Shown: positions 14,761-22,870, numbered from the stretch's first letter. The stretch: 26,304 nt of DNA from a bacterium (GCA_003498085.1 DNCM01000130.1:1-26304), one strand, 5' to 3'. The notes: a model not told the origin generated them from the letters alone. Numbers and translations are program-made.

Positions 14761-17100
14761 ATGAAGTATCCATTCGAAGAGATAGAGAAAAAGTATCAAG
14801 AAATTTGGGAAAATGATGGTTTTTTTGAAAAAAAGAAGGGTGAAAAGCATTATCTTCTTGAGATGTTTCCATACCCGTCGGGAAAAATTCATATGGGCCA
14901 TGTCCGAAATTATGTAATCGGTGATGTTGTTGCAAGGTATAAGACAATGAAAGGATTTAATGTCCTTCATCCAATGGGATGGGATGCATTCGGCCTTCCT
15001 GCAGAAAATGCCGCAATAGAAAAAGGGGTTCATCCTGTAAAGTGGACAGAAGAAAATATTAGCTGTATGAAGAACCAGCTTAAAAAACTTGGTCTTTCTT
15101 ATGATTGGAATAAAGAGATAACGACCTGCAGTCCCAACTACTACAGATGGAATCAATGGCTATTCTTGAAATTCTTTGAGATGGGTCTTGCCTATCAGAA
15201 AACTGCAGATGTCAATTGGTGTCCAAAGTGCCAAACTGTTTTGGCAAATGAGCAGGTTTTAGATGGAGCTTGCTGGAGGTGTGAGGCAAAAATTACATCG
15301 AAGAGCCTTAAACAATGGTTTTTTAAGATTACAGAATATGCGGATGAAATGCTTGACCATAAGCTTGGAAAATGGCCAGAGAATGTTTTGGTTATGCAAA
15401 AAAACTGGATTGGAAAAAGCAAGGGAATCGAGATATTTTTTAAAGAAAAAAAAACAGGAAAGACAATTCCAGTGTTTACAACAAGACCGGATACAATCTT
15501 TGGAGCAACCTATCTTACACTGGCTCCCCAATACCCATTGGTAGATGAGCTAATTGAAGATGCGCCAAATTTTTCCGAAATAAAGGAGTTTATAGAAAAA
15601 GCAAAGATTAGAGTCTCTCCTGATGAGCTTGAGAAGGAGGGAATATTTACAGGAAGGTTCGCAATAAACCCAGTAAATAACGAAGAGGTTCCAATTTGGA
15701 TTGCGAACTATGTCTTAATGGAGTATGGAACAGGGGCAATTATGGCAGTGCCTGCTCACGACCAAAGGGATTTTGATTTTGCAAAGAAATATGGACTTCC
15801 GATAAAAATAGTAATCAGCAATCAGGAATTAGGAATAAAAGATCATAGGATTGATAGAGCGTATGAGGGTGAAGGGGTTTTAGTAAATTCTGGAATGTTT
15901 GATGGGATGGAAAGCGAAAGAGCAAAGGAGGCAATATCAGATTGGATGGAAGAAATAGGTATAGGAGTAAGGAAAATAAACTATAAACTTAAAGATTGGC
16001 TTATATCTCGCCAGAGATACTGGGGATGTCCAATTCCCATTATCTATTGCAGTGAATGTGACACTGTCCCTGTACCCGAAGATGAACTACCCGTTGTCCT
16101 TCCTTTGGATACAAAACCAGGTCAGAACCTTTGGGAGATAGAAGAATTTGTGAATTGCAAGTGTCCAAAATGTAGGCAACCTGCCAAAAGGGAAACTGAC
16201 ACGATGGATACATTCGTTGACTCCTCTTGGTATTTCCTAAGATTTATCACTCCGTCCTGTGAGACAAAGCTTGTATTGAAGGAGGAGGCAGATTATTGGA
16301 TGCCTGTTGATCAATATATCGGCGGGGTTGAACATGCTATTTTGCACCTTATGTATGCAAGGTTTTTTACAAAGGTAATGAGAGATTTAGGGCTTATATC
16401 AGTGGATGAGCCATTTACAAACCTTTTAGCACAGGGAATGGTCATTAAAGATGGAGCAAAGATGTCGAAGTCTAAAGGAAATATTGTCGACCCAGATAGT
16501 ATCATAGAGAGATATGGTGCTGATACCTTAAGGCTTTTTATACTCTTTGCCGCACCGCCAGAGGGTGAACTTGTATGGAACGATAAAGGCATTGAAGGGT
16601 GCTTCAGGTTTCTAAATAGGGTTTATAGGTTAAAGGATAAGGTAGAAGAAAGAGACCATAAAGAAGATAGACTTTATATACCTATCAATAAAACAATAAA
16701 GGCTGTAACGGATGACCTAGAAAGGTTTTCTTTTAATACTGCTATTGCAAGACTTATGGAATTTGTTAATGAAATAAAGAATAATATTCCAAAAGGTATA
16801 TTTGAAAAATTTCTTTTACTTCTTTTTCCATTTGCACCACACATTACATCCTTTCTTTGGGAAAAAGGAAAGATTTCTGATTCTCCTTGGCCACCCTATG
16901 ATGAAGATGTAATTAAGGAAAAAGAAATAACTATAATTATACAGATAAATGGAAAACTTAGGGGAAAGATCACCGCCCCTTATGATTTAGAGGCTGAAGA
17001 GATAAAGAAAAGGGCAGTTTTGAGTGTAAGTGACAAGCTTAAGACATCGCCAAAAAATATAATTTTTGTTCCAAATAAACTTGTAAATATTGTTTTATAA
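14761..17100 (+). CDS. leuS: Leucyl-tRNA synthetase
   Basis: 779 residues. A class I aminoacyl-tRNA synthetase that charges tRNA-Leu, with an editing (CP1) domain. The N-terminus FPYPSGKIHMGHVRNYVIGD contains the HIGH-type motif HMGH; KMSKSKGN is intact in the C-terminal half; the editing-domain threonine-rich stretch (FTTRPDTIFGATYL) and MAVPAHDQRDFDFAKKYGLP are present, as is DTMDTFVDSSWYFLR. Cysteine pairs CPKC and CSEC suggest a zinc-binding insertion. It is slightly short of E. coli LeuS (860) but within the bacterial range. No good ribosome binding site precedes ATG 14761. Confidence 0.97.
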   Translation: MKYPFEEIEKKYQEIWENDGFFEKKKGEKHYLLEMFPYPSGKIHMGHVRNYVIGDVVARYKTMKGFNVLHPMGWDAFGLPAENAAIEKGVHPVKWTEENISCMKNQLKKLGLSYDWNKEITTCSPNYYRWNQWLFLKFFEMGLAYQKTADVNWCPKCQTVLANEQVLDGACWRCEAKITSKSLKQWFFKITEYADEMLDHKLGKWPENVLVMQKNWIGKSKGIEIFFKEKKTGKTIPVFTTRPDTIFGATYLTLAPQYPLVDELIEDAPNFSEIKEFIEKAKIRVSPDELEKEGIFTGRFAINPVNNEEVPIWIANYVLMEYGTGAIMAVPAHDQRDFDFAKKYGLPIKIVISNQELGIKDHRIDRAYEGEGVLVNSGMFDGMESERAKEAISDWMEEIGIGVRKINYKLKDWLISRQRYWGCPIPIIYCSECDTVPVPEDELPVVLPLDTKPGQNLWEIEEFVNCKCPKCRQPAKRETDTMDTFVDSSWYFLRFITPSCETKLVLKEEADYWMPVDQYIGGVEHAILHLMYARFFTKVMRDLGLISVDEPFTNLLAQGMVIKDGAKMSKSKGNIVDPDSIIERYGADTLRLFILFAAPPEGELVWNDKGIEGCFRFLNRVYRLKDKVEERDHKEDRLYIPINKTIKAVTDDLERFSFNTAIARLMEFVNEIKNNIPKGIFEKFLLLLFPFAPHITSFLWEKGKISDSPWPPYDEDVIKEKEITIIIQINGKLRGKITAPYDLEAEEIKKRAVLSVSDKLKTSPKNIIFVPNKLVNIVL

Positions 17101-17111
17101 ATTCGAAGTAG

Positions 17112-18017
17112 ATGAAGAAAGCTAAAATCATTGCAACAGGAAGTTATGTTCCAAAAAAAGTTTTAACAAACCAAAGTCTCGAAGAGATAGTTGATACATC
17201 AGATGATTGGATCATCCAGAGGACTGGTATAAAGGAGAGAAGAATTGCTGAGGAAGAAACAGCGGTAGATTTGGCATATCTTGCGGTAAAGGATATGGAT
17301 TATCATGATATTGATCTTGTAATTGTTTCAACTTCAACCCCAGATTATACCTTTCCGTCAACTGCCTGCTTGGTTTCTGAAAGGCTTTCACTTTCTAATG
17401 TTGCCTGTTTTGACATATCTGCTGCCTGCACAGGCTTTCTCTATGCTTTAGAATGCGGAAGGTTCTTTATAGAAAGTGGAAAATATAAAAAAGCACTAAT
17501 AATTGCAACAGAAAAGACATCTAAGATTATAGATTGGAAAGATAGATCAACCTGTGTTTTGTTTGGGGATGGAGCTGGAGCTTGTATCCTTGCACCTTCT
17601 TATTCATCTGGGATAACCGGAAGCTATTTTAATTCAAATGGGAAATTGGGGGATATCCTTAAAGTTGACCACTATATCAAAATGGAGGGACAAGAAGTGT
17701 TTAAATATGCAATTATCTATATGACTGAGGCAATACAAAGAGTTTTAGAAAGTACAAGCTTAAAAATAGATGACATCGACCTATTTATTCCTCACCAAGC
17801 AAATATTAGGATAATAAACTTAATGGGTAAAAGATTAGACATTCCACAAGAAAAGACCTACATTAATCTTGAAAAATATGGTAATGTAGTCTCTGCTTCG
17901 TCTGCAATCGCCTTGGATGAGGCAGTAAAAGAGGGGAAAGTAAAAGAGGGAGATATCATCCTTATGGTTGCAATTGGTGGTGGTTTTACTTGGGGTGCAA
18001 TGGTTATTAAATGGTAG
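17112..18017 (+). CDS. fabH: Beta-ketoacyl-ACP synthase III
   Basis: 301 residues. FabH condenses acetyl-CoA with malonyl-ACP to start fatty-acid synthesis. The catalytic triad is in place: C106 (ISAACTGFLYALE), H228 (IPHQANIR) and N258 (YGNVVSASSAIAL). DDWIIQRTGIKERR, FGDGAGACIL and the C-terminal GGGFTWGA also fit. It is about 20 residues shorter than usual, with trimmed loops in the region between the catalytic Cys and His, but nothing essential is lost. It begins 11 bases after leuS and is probably co-transcribed with it. No other fab or plsX gene is next to it. Confidence 0.94.
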   Translation: MKKAKIIATGSYVPKKVLTNQSLEEIVDTSDDWIIQRTGIKERRIAEEETAVDLAYLAVKDMDYHDIDLVIVSTSTPDYTFPSTACLVSERLSLSNVACFDISAACTGFLYALECGRFFIESGKYKKALIIATEKTSKIIDWKDRSTCVLFGDGAGACILAPSYSSGITGSYFNSNGKLGDILKVDHYIKMEGQEVFKYAIIYMTEAIQRVLESTSLKIDDIDLFIPHQANIRIINLMGKRLDIPQEKTYINLEKYGNVVSASSAIALDEAVKEGKVKEGDIILMVAIGGGFTWGAMVIKW

Positions 18018-18112
18018 GAATTTTTAGAAATTGGATTTCTACCATATGGTATTCTTTCGCATTAAAGGAAAGTATAGCTTAAAAATGTGATTAAAATCAA
18101 ACAAAAATTTTG

Positions 18113-18142
18113 TTGACATAAATTCTATTTTAAGGTTATATT
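18113..18142 (+). promoter_or_regulatory. Sigma70-type promoter for clpX, giving a near-leaderless mRNA
   Basis: Perfect TTGACA (18113-18118) and TTATAT (18136-18141, spacer 17) or TATATT (18137-18142, spacer 18). The start of transcription would be about 18148-18149, with the clpX ATG at 18150. No Shine-Dalgarno sequence exists. The fabH-clpX gap also has a TAGAAAT/ATTTCTA stem-loop (18025-18041) and the 12-base palindrome TACCATATGGTA (18040-18051). Confidence 0.68.
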
Positions 18143-18149
18143 TTATTTT

Positions 18150-19373
18150 ATGTATCGCTATGGTGATAAAGATAATCTTATTTGCTCATTCTGCGGAAGA
18201 CCAAAGGATGAAGTTGGAAGACTCATAGCAGGCCCAGGTATTTATATCTGTAATGAGTGTGTCAAATTATGTAATAAGATAATAGATGAGGAGGCACTAA
18301 AAGAAAGAGTAAAAGGTTTTTTCCTTGCCAAGCCAAAGGATATAAAAAACTCCCTCGATAAATATGTAATCGGTCAAGAAAGGGCAAAGAAGGCTTTATC
18401 TGTTGCTGTTTATAATCACTATAAAAGAATAACTGCAAGAATGAAAGATGATGACGTTGAGATTGAAAAAACTAATATCTTGCTTATTGGTCCAACAGGC
18501 TCAGGAAAAACACTTTTAGCACAAACTCTCGCAAAAATTCTAAATGTTCCATTTGCCATAGCAGATGCAACAACCTTAACAGAGGCAGGATATGTTGGAG
18601 ATGATGTTGAAAATATACTCTTAAGGCTCATTCAAGTTGCAAATGGTGATATAAAAAGAGCCGAAAAAGGTATTATATACATTGATGAGATAGACAAAAT
18701 AGCAAGAAAAAGTCGGGATTCTCCATCTATTACAAGGGATGTTTCTGGAGAGGGTGTCCAACAAGCACTCCTTAAAATTTTAGAGGGAACAGTAGCCTAT
18801 GTTCCACCGCAAGGTGGAAGAAAACATCCGCATCAGGAGCTTATTCCAATAGATACAAGCAAGATATTGTTTATCTGTGGCGGTGCATTTATTGGTCTTG
18901 AAGATATCATCAGAGAGAGACTTACAAAAGTATCTATTGGTTTCGGAAAGATGTTAAAAAAGGAAAAAAGTAGTGATTTTTACCTTTCTCAACTTATCCC
19001 AGATGACCTATTAAAATATGGACTTATTCCTGAATTTATAGGAAGATTACCTTTGGCTACATATCTTGACCCCTTAAGCCTCGATGATATGGTGGAGATA
19101 TTAAAAGAACCAAAGAATGCCTTAATAAAGCAGTATAAAAAGCTATTTTCCTTTGAAAAAGTAAAGCTTATATTCACCGAGTCTGGTATTTTGGAAATAG
19201 CATCTCTTGCTATTAGTAGAAAAACGGGGGCAAGGGCTTTGCGCTCTATTATGGAGGAGATAATGCTTGACCTAATGTATGAAATGCCATCAACAAAGCT
19301 TAAAAAATATGTAATTGATGACCACTTCGTCAAAGAAAAAACATTACGGGTTCCAGCAGAAAAAACTGCTTAA
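18150..19373 (+). CDS. clpX: ATP-dependent Clp protease ATP-binding subunit ClpX
   Basis: 407 residues. ClpX is the AAA+ unfoldase that feeds tagged proteins to ClpP. The N-terminal C4 zinc finger is complete (C12, C15, C34, C37: CSFCG ... CNECV). Then come Walker A GPTGSGKT (114-121), Walker B IYIDEIDKI, the pore-loop region (EAGYVGDDVENILLRL), the sensor segment FICGGAF and the C-terminal PEFIGRLP and KTGARALRSIMEE. clpP does not precede it in this window, unlike the common clpP-clpX order; lon follows. Confidence 0.97.
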   Translation: MYRYGDKDNLICSFCGRPKDEVGRLIAGPGIYICNECVKLCNKIIDEEALKERVKGFFLAKPKDIKNSLDKYVIGQERAKKALSVAVYNHYKRITARMKDDDVEIEKTNILLIGPTGSGKTLLAQTLAKILNVPFAIADATTLTEAGYVGDDVENILLRLIQVANGDIKRAEKGIIYIDEIDKIARKSRDSPSITRDVSGEGVQQALLKILEGTVAYVPPQGGRKHPHQELIPIDTSKILFICGGAFIGLEDIIRERLTKVSIGFGKMLKKEKSSDFYLSQLIPDDLLKYGLIPEFIGRLPLATYLDPLSLDDMVEILKEPKNALIKQYKKLFSFEKVKLIFTESGILEIASLAISRKTGARALRSIMEEIMLDLMYEMPSTKLKKYVIDDHFVKEKTLRVPAEKTA

Positions 19374-19400
19374 AAGTTTATGAATTATAAATTAGAATTT

Positions 19401-19407
19401 AGGAGGT
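19401..19407 (+). promoter_or_regulatory. Strong Shine-Dalgarno at unusual distance from the lon start
   Basis: AGGAGGT lies 19 bases from the TTG at 19426 and 31 from ATG 19438. No ATG, GTG or TTG in the lon frame lies at normal distance; an ATT at 19420 is 13 bases away. It is either used with a non-standard start or is part of the 22-codon ORF 19380-19448 that runs across it. Confidence 0.4.
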
Positions 19408-19425
19408 TTAAGTTTATCGATTCCA

Positions 19426-21702
19426 TTGCCAAGAGAAATGGTATATAAAGATATACCTCTCGTTCCTCTGAGGGAGATTGTTTTATTTCCCGATGTGATT
19501 ACCTCTTTTTTTATTGGAAGGGAAAGGTCTATTTTTGCGATAGATAGGGCTATGTTGAATGATAAATTGATTGCATTTGTTGCTCAAAAAAAGGAAGATA
19601 TAGATGAGCCATCTTTAGACGACCTCTATCTTGTAGGCGTCCTCTCCGAAATTCTTCAGGTATTAAAGCTTCCGGATGGAAGGGTAAAGATATTGGTCGA
19701 AGGAATCTCTAGGTTTAAGATAAAAGCTATAAAAGAAGAAAACTGTTTTTTAGCAGATGGAGAGGAATTAAGGGAAAGTTATAAGAAAAACGAAAAGATA
19801 GAAGCACTAAGTCGTTATATCCTTGACAACTTAAAAAAATATATCAATCTAAGAGAGGGACAAGAAGATATTTTCTCTTCCCTATTAAAACTTGATAGCC
19901 CTATTAAATTAGGTAATATGGCGACTTATAATCTTAGTATAAACCTTAGAGAAAAACAAAGAATTCTTGAGATTACATCACTTGAGGAAAGGCTTAAAGA
20001 GATTGGAAATCTTATTTTAAAGGAAGTAGAGATACAAACCATTGAGAGAGAACTGGAAGATAAGATAAAGCAAGAAATGGAAAAAAAAGAGAAAGAGTAT
20101 TACCTTTCTGAAAAAATAAGGGTCCTTCAAAATGAGCTTTATAGTAAAAAAGGCAAAGATGTTGAACAATTTTTTTCCTCGATAAAAAAACTTCCAGAGG
20201 ATGTAAAAGAAAGAGTTTATTACGAATATGAAAGGTTCAGAAATATGCCTTCTTATATGGCAGAAAGAGAGGTTTTGAGAAATTGGCTTGATTGGGTTGT
20301 ATCCCTTCCTTGGAATGAAAAGACAGAAGAGAAGCAAGACATAAAATCTGCAAAGGCCCTTTTAGATAATGGTCATTTTGGTCTTTCATCGGTGAAACAA
20401 AGGGTTCTTGAGTTTTTGGCTATAAGGAAAATGACAAATAGAACAAGTGGTTCAATACTTTGTTTTATTGGACCAACCGGGGTTGGAAAGACATCCATTG
20501 CCAATTCTATAGCGGATGTTTTAAATAGGAAGTTTGCCCAGATGTCTTTGAGTGGTCTTCGTGATGAGGCAGAGATTAAGGGTCATAGGATGACTTATGT
20601 TGCAGCTATGCCAGGAAAAATAATCCAGCTTATAAGGAGGACAAAAAGCAAAAACCCTGTTTTTCTCCTTGATGAGATTGATAAGGTAGATTTTAGAACA
20701 AACTATGGAACAAGCCTTCTTGATGTCCTTTCGGGGGAGAACAAAAATTTCTTAGACTATTATATCGACATTCCATTTGACCTTTCAGAAGTTATATTCA
20801 TAACAACTGGAAATACAATAGAAAATATCCCTTCTTTTCTTCTTGATAGGATGGAGGTGATTGAATTTCCATCGTATACCTTGGATGAGAAATTCCATAT
20901 TGCAAAGAGGTATTTAATTCCAAGGGAAATCGAGGCACATGGCCTCTCTTCTTTCCTTTCATTTTCAGACAGATCAATCAAAACAATGACTACATCATAC
21001 ACAAGAGAAGGTGGGGTAAGAAATTTAAAGAAATGCATAGAAATGGTATGCAGAAAGTCGGCATTCGATGTTGTGTGTAAAAATAGAAAAATAAAGATCT
21101 CATCGTCAAACTTAAGGAGATTTATAGGAAAACCTATTCATAGGGAAACAATGATTTCATCGAATGGGATAGGATGTACATATTCTCTTGCATGGACAGA
21201 ACAGGGCGGTGAGATCCTGACAACAGAGGCATTATGTATTCCTGGAGAAGGGAGGTTATTTTTTACAGGAAAGCTTGGAATGGTGATGAAAGAACAAGGG
21301 GAAGCAGTTCTTTCATATATCAGGTCTCGCACAAAAGAGTTTGATCTTTCTCCTTCTTTCTACAAAGATTATGATATTCACATACACCTTCCTTGGGGTG
21401 CAATAGAAAAAGATGGTCCATCTGCCGGTGTTGCGATAGGGTGTAGTGTGATTTCATCATTGACAAATAAGCCACTAAAAGGGATATTTGCTATGACAGG
21501 AGAGGTTACCCTATCTGGAAAAATACTTCCTGTTTTTGGAATAAGGGAAAAGCTTTTGGCAGCTCTTAGGGTAGGGATAAAAAAGGTTTTTATCCCAAAG
21601 GAAAATTACATTGATTTAGACGAGCTTCCTAAAAGGATAAAAAAGGAATTAGAGATTATTCTTGTTGAAGATATGGATGAGGTTTTAAGCTATGTTTTTT
21701 AA
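19426..21702 (+). CDS. lon: ATP-dependent endopeptidase Lon
   Basis: 758 residues from TTG 19426. Lon is a cytoplasmic AAA+ serine protease that degrades damaged and regulatory proteins. Order: N-terminal substrate domain (IPLVPLREIVLFPDV), coiled region (about 195-250), Walker A GPTGVGKT, Walker B FLLDEIDKV, and the protease domain with catalytic S666 in DGPSAG and K709 in REKLLAA, 43 residues apart as in E. coli. It is a little shorter than most Lon proteins. The start is uncertain: TTG 19426 or ATG 19438 (MVYKDIPLVP), which would shorten it by four residues. It follows clpX by 52 bases, so two quality-control proteases may share a transcript. Confidence 0.96.
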   Translation: MPREMVYKDIPLVPLREIVLFPDVITSFFIGRERSIFAIDRAMLNDKLIAFVAQKKEDIDEPSLDDLYLVGVLSEILQVLKLPDGRVKILVEGISRFKIKAIKEENCFLADGEELRESYKKNEKIEALSRYILDNLKKYINLREGQEDIFSSLLKLDSPIKLGNMATYNLSINLREKQRILEITSLEERLKEIGNLILKEVEIQTIERELEDKIKQEMEKKEKEYYLSEKIRVLQNELYSKKGKDVEQFFSSIKKLPEDVKERVYYEYERFRNMPSYMAEREVLRNWLDWVVSLPWNEKTEEKQDIKSAKALLDNGHFGLSSVKQRVLEFLAIRKMTNRTSGSILCFIGPTGVGKTSIANSIADVLNRKFAQMSLSGLRDEAEIKGHRMTYVAAMPGKIIQLIRRTKSKNPVFLLDEIDKVDFRTNYGTSLLDVLSGENKNFLDYYIDIPFDLSEVIFITTGNTIENIPSFLLDRMEVIEFPSYTLDEKFHIAKRYLIPREIEAHGLSSFLSFSDRSIKTMTTSYTREGGVRNLKKCIEMVCRKSAFDVVCKNRKIKISSSNLRRFIGKPIHRETMISSNGIGCTYSLAWTEQGGEILTTEALCIPGEGRLFFTGKLGMVMKEQGEAVLSYIRSRTKEFDLSPSFYKDYDIHIHLPWGAIEKDGPSAGVAIGCSVISSLTNKPLKGIFAMTGEVTLSGKILPVFGIREKLLAALRVGIKKVFIPKENYIDLDELPKRIKKELEIILVEDMDEVLSYVF

Positions 21703-22369
21703 GGTACTTTTTATTTTATTTTTATTTGCCAATATTTCTTATTCGACCATAACAACGGGGATAATTCTTACACCAACAGGGAATGTAAAAAAGCAGAATA
21801 AAAAAATAGGCTTTGATCTCGGGTTTGTCTATTACATAGGAGATATTATAAAAAAAGAAGAAAAAAAGGAAATAACATATTTAAACCCTATTAAATCCTT
21901 CTATTTCTTCTGTGACTCCAAATTGTCCCCTATCAATGGAATTTCTGGAGGAGGAAGTGGATTTGTTATTTTGAAAGGTTCCCAGCCAGAAGTGGAGCAC
22001 AAGATGGGCGGCGGTGGTGATATTGGTAAAACCGATGCGTTTGGATTTCTTTATATTGCAGGAAGTAAGCAATTTAAGAAAAATACCCTTTCTTGCGGCT
22101 TTTTATATGGACCAATACATAGTATTTTTAATCCCATTATCCAAGATAGGGATAAACATATCAAAGAAAATAGATCTTATTTCCTTTCCTTTAAAACACA
22201 TATATTTAAAAGGGATTTTGGAATCGAGGCAATTAAGCCTGTTCGTTCATCTTATATCCTTTTCAATACATCCATTGAGAAATTTTTAGGATTTTCTTTT
22301 TCCTTTCTTTATGGAAAAGATATTTCTTCCTTTATTGGCTACTTTGGAATAAGGCTTAATGTATACTAG
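21692..22369 (+). CDS. Secreted protein, probably an outer-membrane beta-barrel, function unknown
   Basis: 225 residues, no family recognised. A signal peptide is clear (MFFKVLFILFLFANISYS, cleavage likely near residue 18). The mature part is rich in Gly, Phe, Tyr and Ser with alternating hydrophobic stretches (SYFLSFKTHIF, FSFSFLYG) and ends in tyrosine (YFGIRLNVY), typical of small outer-membrane barrels. A Gly-rich loop (GGGGDIG) lies mid-protein. Its ATG lies 11 bases inside the end of lon, with GAGGT upstream, so it is co-translated with lon. Barrel topology is an inference from residue pattern only. Confidence 0.75.
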   Translation: MFFKVLFILFLFANISYSTITTGIILTPTGNVKKQNKKIGFDLGFVYYIGDIIKKEEKKEITYLNPIKSFYFFCDSKLSPINGISGGGSGFVILKGSQPEVEHKMGGGGDIGKTDAFGFLYIAGSKQFKKNTLSCGFLYGPIHSIFNPIIQDRDKHIKENRSYFLSFKTHIFKRDFGIEAIKPVRSSYILFNTSIEKFLGFSFSFLYGKDISSFIGYFGIRLNVY

Positions 22370-22409
22370 ATTAAATTATTGTGATTTTTTGTAAAGCTGT
22401 AAAGGCAAG

Positions 22410-22434
22410 TTTTTAGGTTTTTGCACCCTAAAAA
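22410..22434. terminator. Weak hairpin after the clpX-lon run
   Basis: TTTTTAGG and CCTAAAAA form an 8-bp stem with a 9-base loop, 40 bases after the barrel-like gene. No T-run follows directly on the + strand, so termination here is only possible. Confidence 0.3.
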
Positions 22435-22457
22435 TAAATTTTAAATAAAAATTTTTC

Positions 22458-22487
22458 TTGACAAAAAATAGAAAAATAGAATATCTT
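22458..22487 (+). promoter_or_regulatory. Candidate sigma70-type promoter in the gene-poor stretch
   Basis: Perfect TTGACA (22458-22463) with TATCTT (22482-22487, spacer 18) or ATATCT (22481-22486, spacer 17). Transcription would start near 22494. Confidence 0.45.
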
Positions 22488-22518
22488 CTTTAGTAGAGAA
22501 TTTTTTTATTTTTAGATT

Positions 22519-22555
22519 AGAGCAAAAAAAAGCTCTTAAGTTTTTTCCTTTTTTT
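22519..22555 (+). terminator. Hairpin with long T-run
   Basis: AGAGC (22519-22523) pairs with GCTCT (22532-22536) around an A-rich loop, followed four bases later by TTTTTTCCTTTTTTT. It is terminator-like but short-stemmed. It overlaps the -35 part of the sigma28-like site, so the two readings compete. Confidence 0.35.
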
Positions 22556-22563
22556 GCCGATAT
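22537..22563 (+). promoter_or_regulatory. Sigma28 (FliA/SigD)-like promoter candidate
   Basis: TAAG (22537-22540), 15 bases, then GCCGATAT (22556-22563). GCCGATAT is exactly the -10 sequence recognised by Bacillus SigD, and TAAA at this spacing is its -35. Transcription would start near 22571, seven bases before a micro-ORF. A chance match of the 8-mer is possible in a window this size. Confidence 0.35.
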
Positions 22564-22577
22564 ATTAAAAAAGGAGT

Positions 22578-22640
22578 ATGGCAGAAAAAAGAAGTAATAT
22601 GGTTTGGGAGGGGAGAGAGATGAATTTTATTGTTTATTAA
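22578..22640 (+). CDS. Micro-ORF of 20 codons (uncertain)
   Basis: Encodes MAEKRSNMVWEGREMNFIVY. AAGGAG lies just before the ATG, with only one base between, which is too close for best use. It follows the sigma28-like site. There is no homology I can name; it may be a leader peptide or not translated at all. Confidence 0.2.
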   Translation: MAEKRSNMVWEGREMNFIVY

Positions 22641-22658
22641 TATTTAAAGGAGTAAAGA

Positions 22659-22706
22659 ATGAACTTGGTGGTGGGAAAAGAAGGGAAAATTAGGGGTGTA
22701 GTTTAA
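22659..22706 (+). CDS. Micro-ORF of 15 codons with good ribosome binding site, just before a terminator (uncertain)
   Basis: Encodes MNLVVGKEGKIRGVV. AAAGGAG (22646-22652) is six bases from the ATG, an ideal Shine-Dalgarno arrangement. The stop codon is followed five bases later by a clear intrinsic terminator. That makes it the best micropeptide candidate in the stretch, though short ORFs behind purine-rich DNA arise by chance. Confidence 0.3.
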   Translation: MNLVVGKEGKIRGVV

Positions 22707-22711
22707 GGTAA

Positions 22712-22745
22712 AAAAACTGGTAAAAAACCAGTTTTTATTTTTATA
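22712..22745 (+). terminator. Intrinsic (Rho-independent) terminator
   Basis: AAAAACTGG (22712-22720) and CCAGTTTTT (22728-22736) form a perfect 9-bp stem with a 7-base loop. It is followed by ATTTTTAT, so it runs into U-rich RNA. The A-run before the stem lets it work on the - strand too. This is the clearest terminator in the window. Confidence 0.8.
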
Positions 22746-22829
22746 AAAAGATGGTGAGAGAAAAAAGGAGGAAGATGATTTTTTTTAAAAAAATCGAAAA
22801 AATGTACCTACTACATTATTAACATAACT

Positions 22830-22858
22830 TTAACAAGAGCCAAATGGGAAAACATAAG
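22830..22858 (+). promoter_or_regulatory. Candidate promoter for the small-gene/surface-protein run
   Basis: TTAACA (22830-22835), a 17-base spacer and CATAAG (22853-22858). Transcription would start near 22865, six bases before the 15-codon ORF at 22871 and 50 before the gene at 22915. An inverted repeat (22801-22817) lies just upstream and could be an operator. Confidence 0.35.
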
Positions 22859-22870
22859 TAGAGACTAAAG

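Noticed and set aside
18025..18051. Stem-loop TAGAAAT/ATTTCTA and palindrome TACCATATGGTA after fabH as a terminator
   Set aside because: A stem is possible but the loop is only three bases and no T-run follows. The palindrome may be an operator but nothing else supports it.
22775..22822. Micro-ORF MIFFKKIEKMYLLHY behind AAGGAGG
   Set aside because: The ribosome binding site is only three bases away and the codons are mostly T and A runs. I do not list it as a gene.
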